This document shows, piece by piece, positions 8,001-8,886 of a DNA stretch of 8,886 bases. The position numbers and the translations under genes were made by a program. Numbering within the stretch: the stretch's first letter is position 1; the number at the start of each line of letters is the position of its first letter. The notes beneath the pieces are model-generated. The model had not been told where the DNA came from and made no database searches. It saw only the letters and a list, made by a program, of their open reading frames with translations. Location of the stretch: the NCBI GenBank assembly GCA_030620285.1, contig JAUXFA010000031.1:1-8886 (forward strand), in the 5' to 3' direction. Source of the DNA: Piscirickettsiaceae bacterium. GTDB lineage: Bacteria > Pseudomonadota > Gammaproteobacteria > Nitrosococcales > Methylophagaceae.

Positions 8001-8206
8001 CGCTCAACTTCACCTGCTGAGGCACCCGGATAAGCAATAAAGATATTGGCAAAAGTGACATCGATCTGCGGCTCTTCTTCACGCGGTGTCACGAATAGTG
8101 CAAACAAGCCCAATAATAAACCCATCAAGGCTAATAAAGGGGTGATCTCTGACGCTTGAAACTGTTGGGCAATCCGCCCTGAAATGCCTAATTTATCAGC
8201 ATTCAT
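5003..8206 (-). CDS. RND-family efflux pump, inner-membrane permease subunit (ACR_tran / AcrB-like)
   Basis: This is a proton-driven antiporter that would export a substrate, with a periplasmic adaptor and an outer-membrane channel. At 1067 residues it is full length. The membrane layout is the RND pattern: TM1 at about 23-39, a large periplasmic loop (about 40-358), TM2-TM6 at about 361-512, TM7 at about 553-577, a second large loop (about 578-910), and TM8-TM12 at about 912-1058. The TM4 proton-relay aspartates are D425/D426 in GILVDDAIVVVENIHR (AcrB D407/D408). TM11 keeps R1007 and T1014 (AcrB R971/T978). In TM10, AcrB K940 is replaced by R977 in IIVRNSILLVDF. Subfamily signatures are TPREEEPQID after TM1, VPPGPPVQAP in the second loop and KWDGEWQVTYE before TM8. 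The substrate cannot be read from sequence; a metal-exporting CzcA-type role seems less likely than HAE-1/AcrB-like drug or small-molecule export. ATG at 8206 overlaps the adaptor stop (ATGA), showing translational coupling. The promoter is upstream, outside the window. Confidence 0.95.
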   Translation of the reverse strand: MNADKLGISGRIAQQFQASEITPLLALMGLLLGLFALFVTPREEEPQIDVTFANIFIAYPGASAGEVERLISTPAEQIISEITGIEHVYSVSKPGMSILTAQFEVGEQSTSAIVRLYNKIYSNSDWLPSQLGVAQPIIKPKGIDDVPIVSLTLWTMDQQRGAHELQKVAHAVEAELKRVPGTRDIYTIGGPENIVRIQLDPQRLAGYDIDLNELKQALLSANSSVEAGMLVKHDQESSVQAGVFLTTIDEIASLVVGVKNNAPIYLRDVATVLSGPDQPTRYAWFGTGPAANTKGIDIQGEYPAVTLAIAKQAGMNAVDIADAVIARFNDLKGVFIPEGVEVTVTRNYGQTADDKAQTLIKKLIFVTLAVIFLVLIALGWREAFIVGMAVIITLMLMLFASWAWGFTLNRVSLFALIFSIGILVDDAIVVVENIHRHQQLGRESLRESIPLAVDEVGGPTILATFAVIAALLPMAFVTGLMGPYMSPIPINASIGMLLSLLVAYILTPWMALKMLAKHRQTQSTMVVLEQSISYRFFHKLIGLFVISRFNRFWRWILLLLMVGLIAGSVGLGAMKLVVLKMLPFDNKSEFQVVVDMPEGTSLEHTAGLLRELGSYLATVPEVTDYQAYVGTASPINFNGLVRQYYLREGSEVADIQVNLIDKQLRDRQSHEIASSTRQSLQQIGQRWGGNVKIVEVPPGPPVQAPIVAEVYGLDYTDQIAIAKQVRSVFEQANGVVDIDDSVETSAPRQIVKIDRDKAALFGLSQAQIVLAIRIALAGEDVGYLHDNTVKYAVPLRLEFPTSKQDDLTEVLKLRLRNNQGNLIAIGDVVEVVQTQREQTIFHKDLLPVSFVTADMAGALDSPLYGMFDIFERLQGSKIEQFFINAPILPVNNSIKWDGEWQVTYETFRDMGAAYAVGIILIYLLVVAQFRSYLVPLVIMAPIPLTIIGVMPGHALLGAQFTATSMIGMIAMAGIIVRNSILLVDFINQAVSKGMKLEQAVIQAATVRAKPIILTAVAAMLGALFILDDPIFNGLAVALLFGILVSTVLTLLVIPVMYYALMRTKSNV
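8203..8206 (-). promoter_or_regulatory. ATGA stop/start overlap coupling adaptor and permease translation
   Basis: On the minus strand, ATG of the permease (8206-8204) and TGA of the adaptor (8205-8203) share two bases within ATGA. Only a weak AAGG sequence precedes the start, at about 10 nt, so permease translation probably depends on ribosomes finishing the adaptor. This would keep the two subunits in proportion. Confidence 0.8.
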
Positions 8207-8886
8207 GGATGCGACCTTGATGAGTTTTGTTTCAATAGTCGTACGGCTTGCAATGGATCTTGCGCCACCTGCTCCCCTACTGATAAGCCCGCTAATATTT
8301 CTCTTTGTTCACCTTGTAATAATCGACCTAAACGAATTTGTCTAAAGATAATCTGTTGATCAGTTGTTAAAACATAAACACCAGCGACCTCACTACGCTG
8401 CACAACAACGTGTTGTGGGATCACCATTATTTGTTCATTGCCTACCTTGAAATGTAGTTTGCCAAAGGTACCGGCATAGATGCGCTCACTGTCGGCCATG
8501 AGATCCACTCGAACCTTAAAACTATGGCTTTGCGAATCAGCATGAGGCAATACTGTAATTTTTTCACCCATAATTTGTCGACCATCGGCTAATATATATA
8601 ATGGGTTCTTTGCGGATTTAATCGCATCAAGTAAGTACTGAGGAATATTCACAATGACACGTAAATGCTCTAATGAAATCCCAGTCATTAGTGGTTGGCC
8701 AGGGATAGCCATTTCACCTAATTCAATAAATCGCTCAGTCACCACGCCGCCATATGGCGCTATGATTTCTGTATAGGATAGCTGTACTTTTGCTTCATCA
8801 AGTTGTGCCTGACGTGCTTTTAATTGTGCCTTAACAGCCTGAACTTTTGCATTAGCAGCGCTCATATTTGCATTAGCTTTATCCCA
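8203..8886 (-). CDS. RND efflux periplasmic adaptor (membrane fusion protein, HlyD/AcrA family), N-terminus cut by window edge
   Basis: The last 227 residues of a membrane fusion protein that would link the adjacent RND permease to an outer-membrane channel. The reading frame stays open to the right edge (WDKANAN before the first in-frame ATG at 8865), so that ATG is internal and the true start, with its signal peptide or lipobox, lies outside. Visible parts in order, numbered within this fragment: the second helix of the coiled-coil hairpin (about 1-36, alanine/lysine/glutamine rich), the returning half of the lipoyl domain (about 38-70, with the signature IIAPYGGVVTERFIELGE), a beta-barrel (about 72-150), and a membrane-proximal domain (about 152-212, with VIPQHVVVQRSEVAGVYVL and LSVGEQVAQD). 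The stop codon overlaps the permease start by four bases, so both are read from one transcript. There is nothing specific to show the substrate. Confidence 0.92.
   Translation of the reverse strand, partial: WDKANANMSAANAKVQAVKAQLKARQAQLDEAKVQLSYTEIIAPYGGVVTERFIELGEMAIPGQPLMTGISLEHLRVIVNIPQYLLDAIKSAKNPLYILADGRQIMGEKITVLPHADSQSHSFKVRVDLMADSERIYAGTFGKLHFKVGNEQIMVIPQHVVVQRSEVAGVYVLTTDQQIIFRQIRLGRLLQGEQREILAGLSVGEQVAQDPLQAVRLLKQNSSRSHP

Noticed and set aside
8203..8865. Adaptor gene starting at the ATG at 8865
   Set aside because: The frame is open upstream to the window edge and continues a coiled-coil helix; starting here would remove the first half of the lipoyl and hairpin domains, so the gene is simply truncated by the window.
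1..8886. CRISPR arrays, insertion sequences, tRNA or phage genes
   Set aside because: No regularly spaced repeats, transposase-like frames, tRNA cloverleaf sequences or attachment sites were found; almost all of the window is accounted for by five conserved genes.

Overview
This window looks like chromosomal DNA from an AT-leaning gammaproteobacterium. The genes are tightly packed, and the methionine synthase keeps the Escherichia coli residue numbering almost exactly (zinc cysteines at 247, 310 and 311). The species cannot be named from the sequence alone. I see no mobile elements, tRNA, rRNA or CRISPR array. All genes read intact, apart from two cut by the window edges.

Layout, left to right. 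(1) Positions 1-2748, minus strand: the first 916 residues of metH, cobalamin-dependent methionine synthase. The C-terminal reactivation domain lies beyond the left edge, and the gene appears to start at a TTG codon. (2) Positions 2749-2930: a 182-bp divergent intergenic region with an extended -10 promoter for metH, an 8-bp inverted repeat around it, and a TGAA-N5-TTCA site matching the MetR operator consensus. (3) Positions 2931-4343, plus strand: a PIN-PhoH ATPase, probably an RNA-acting enzyme. (4) Positions 4387-4986, plus strand: a PilZ-domain protein, a likely cyclic-di-GMP effector, whose two c-di-GMP motifs are separated by a long helical, heptad-patterned insertion. (5) Positions 8886-5003, minus strand: the end of an RND-pump operon, consisting of a periplasmic adaptor (5' end outside the window) joined by an ATGA overlap to a full-length 1067-residue inner-membrane RND permease.

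How they work together: metH and the phoH-like gene diverge from one control region. The phoH-like gene and the PilZ gene run in the same direction 43 bp apart and may be co-transcribed, with a possible extra promoter for the PilZ gene. The PilZ gene and the RND operon converge with only 16 bp between their stop codons and no visible terminator. The adaptor and permease would form two parts of a tripartite efflux pump. No outer-membrane TolC-type gene is visible, so it lies upstream or elsewhere.

Most of the window is ordinary core-genome content. The points most worth checking are the domain architecture of the PilZ protein, the MetR-like site in the divergent region, the TTG start of metH, and a perfect 20-bp palindrome inside the PilZ gene.
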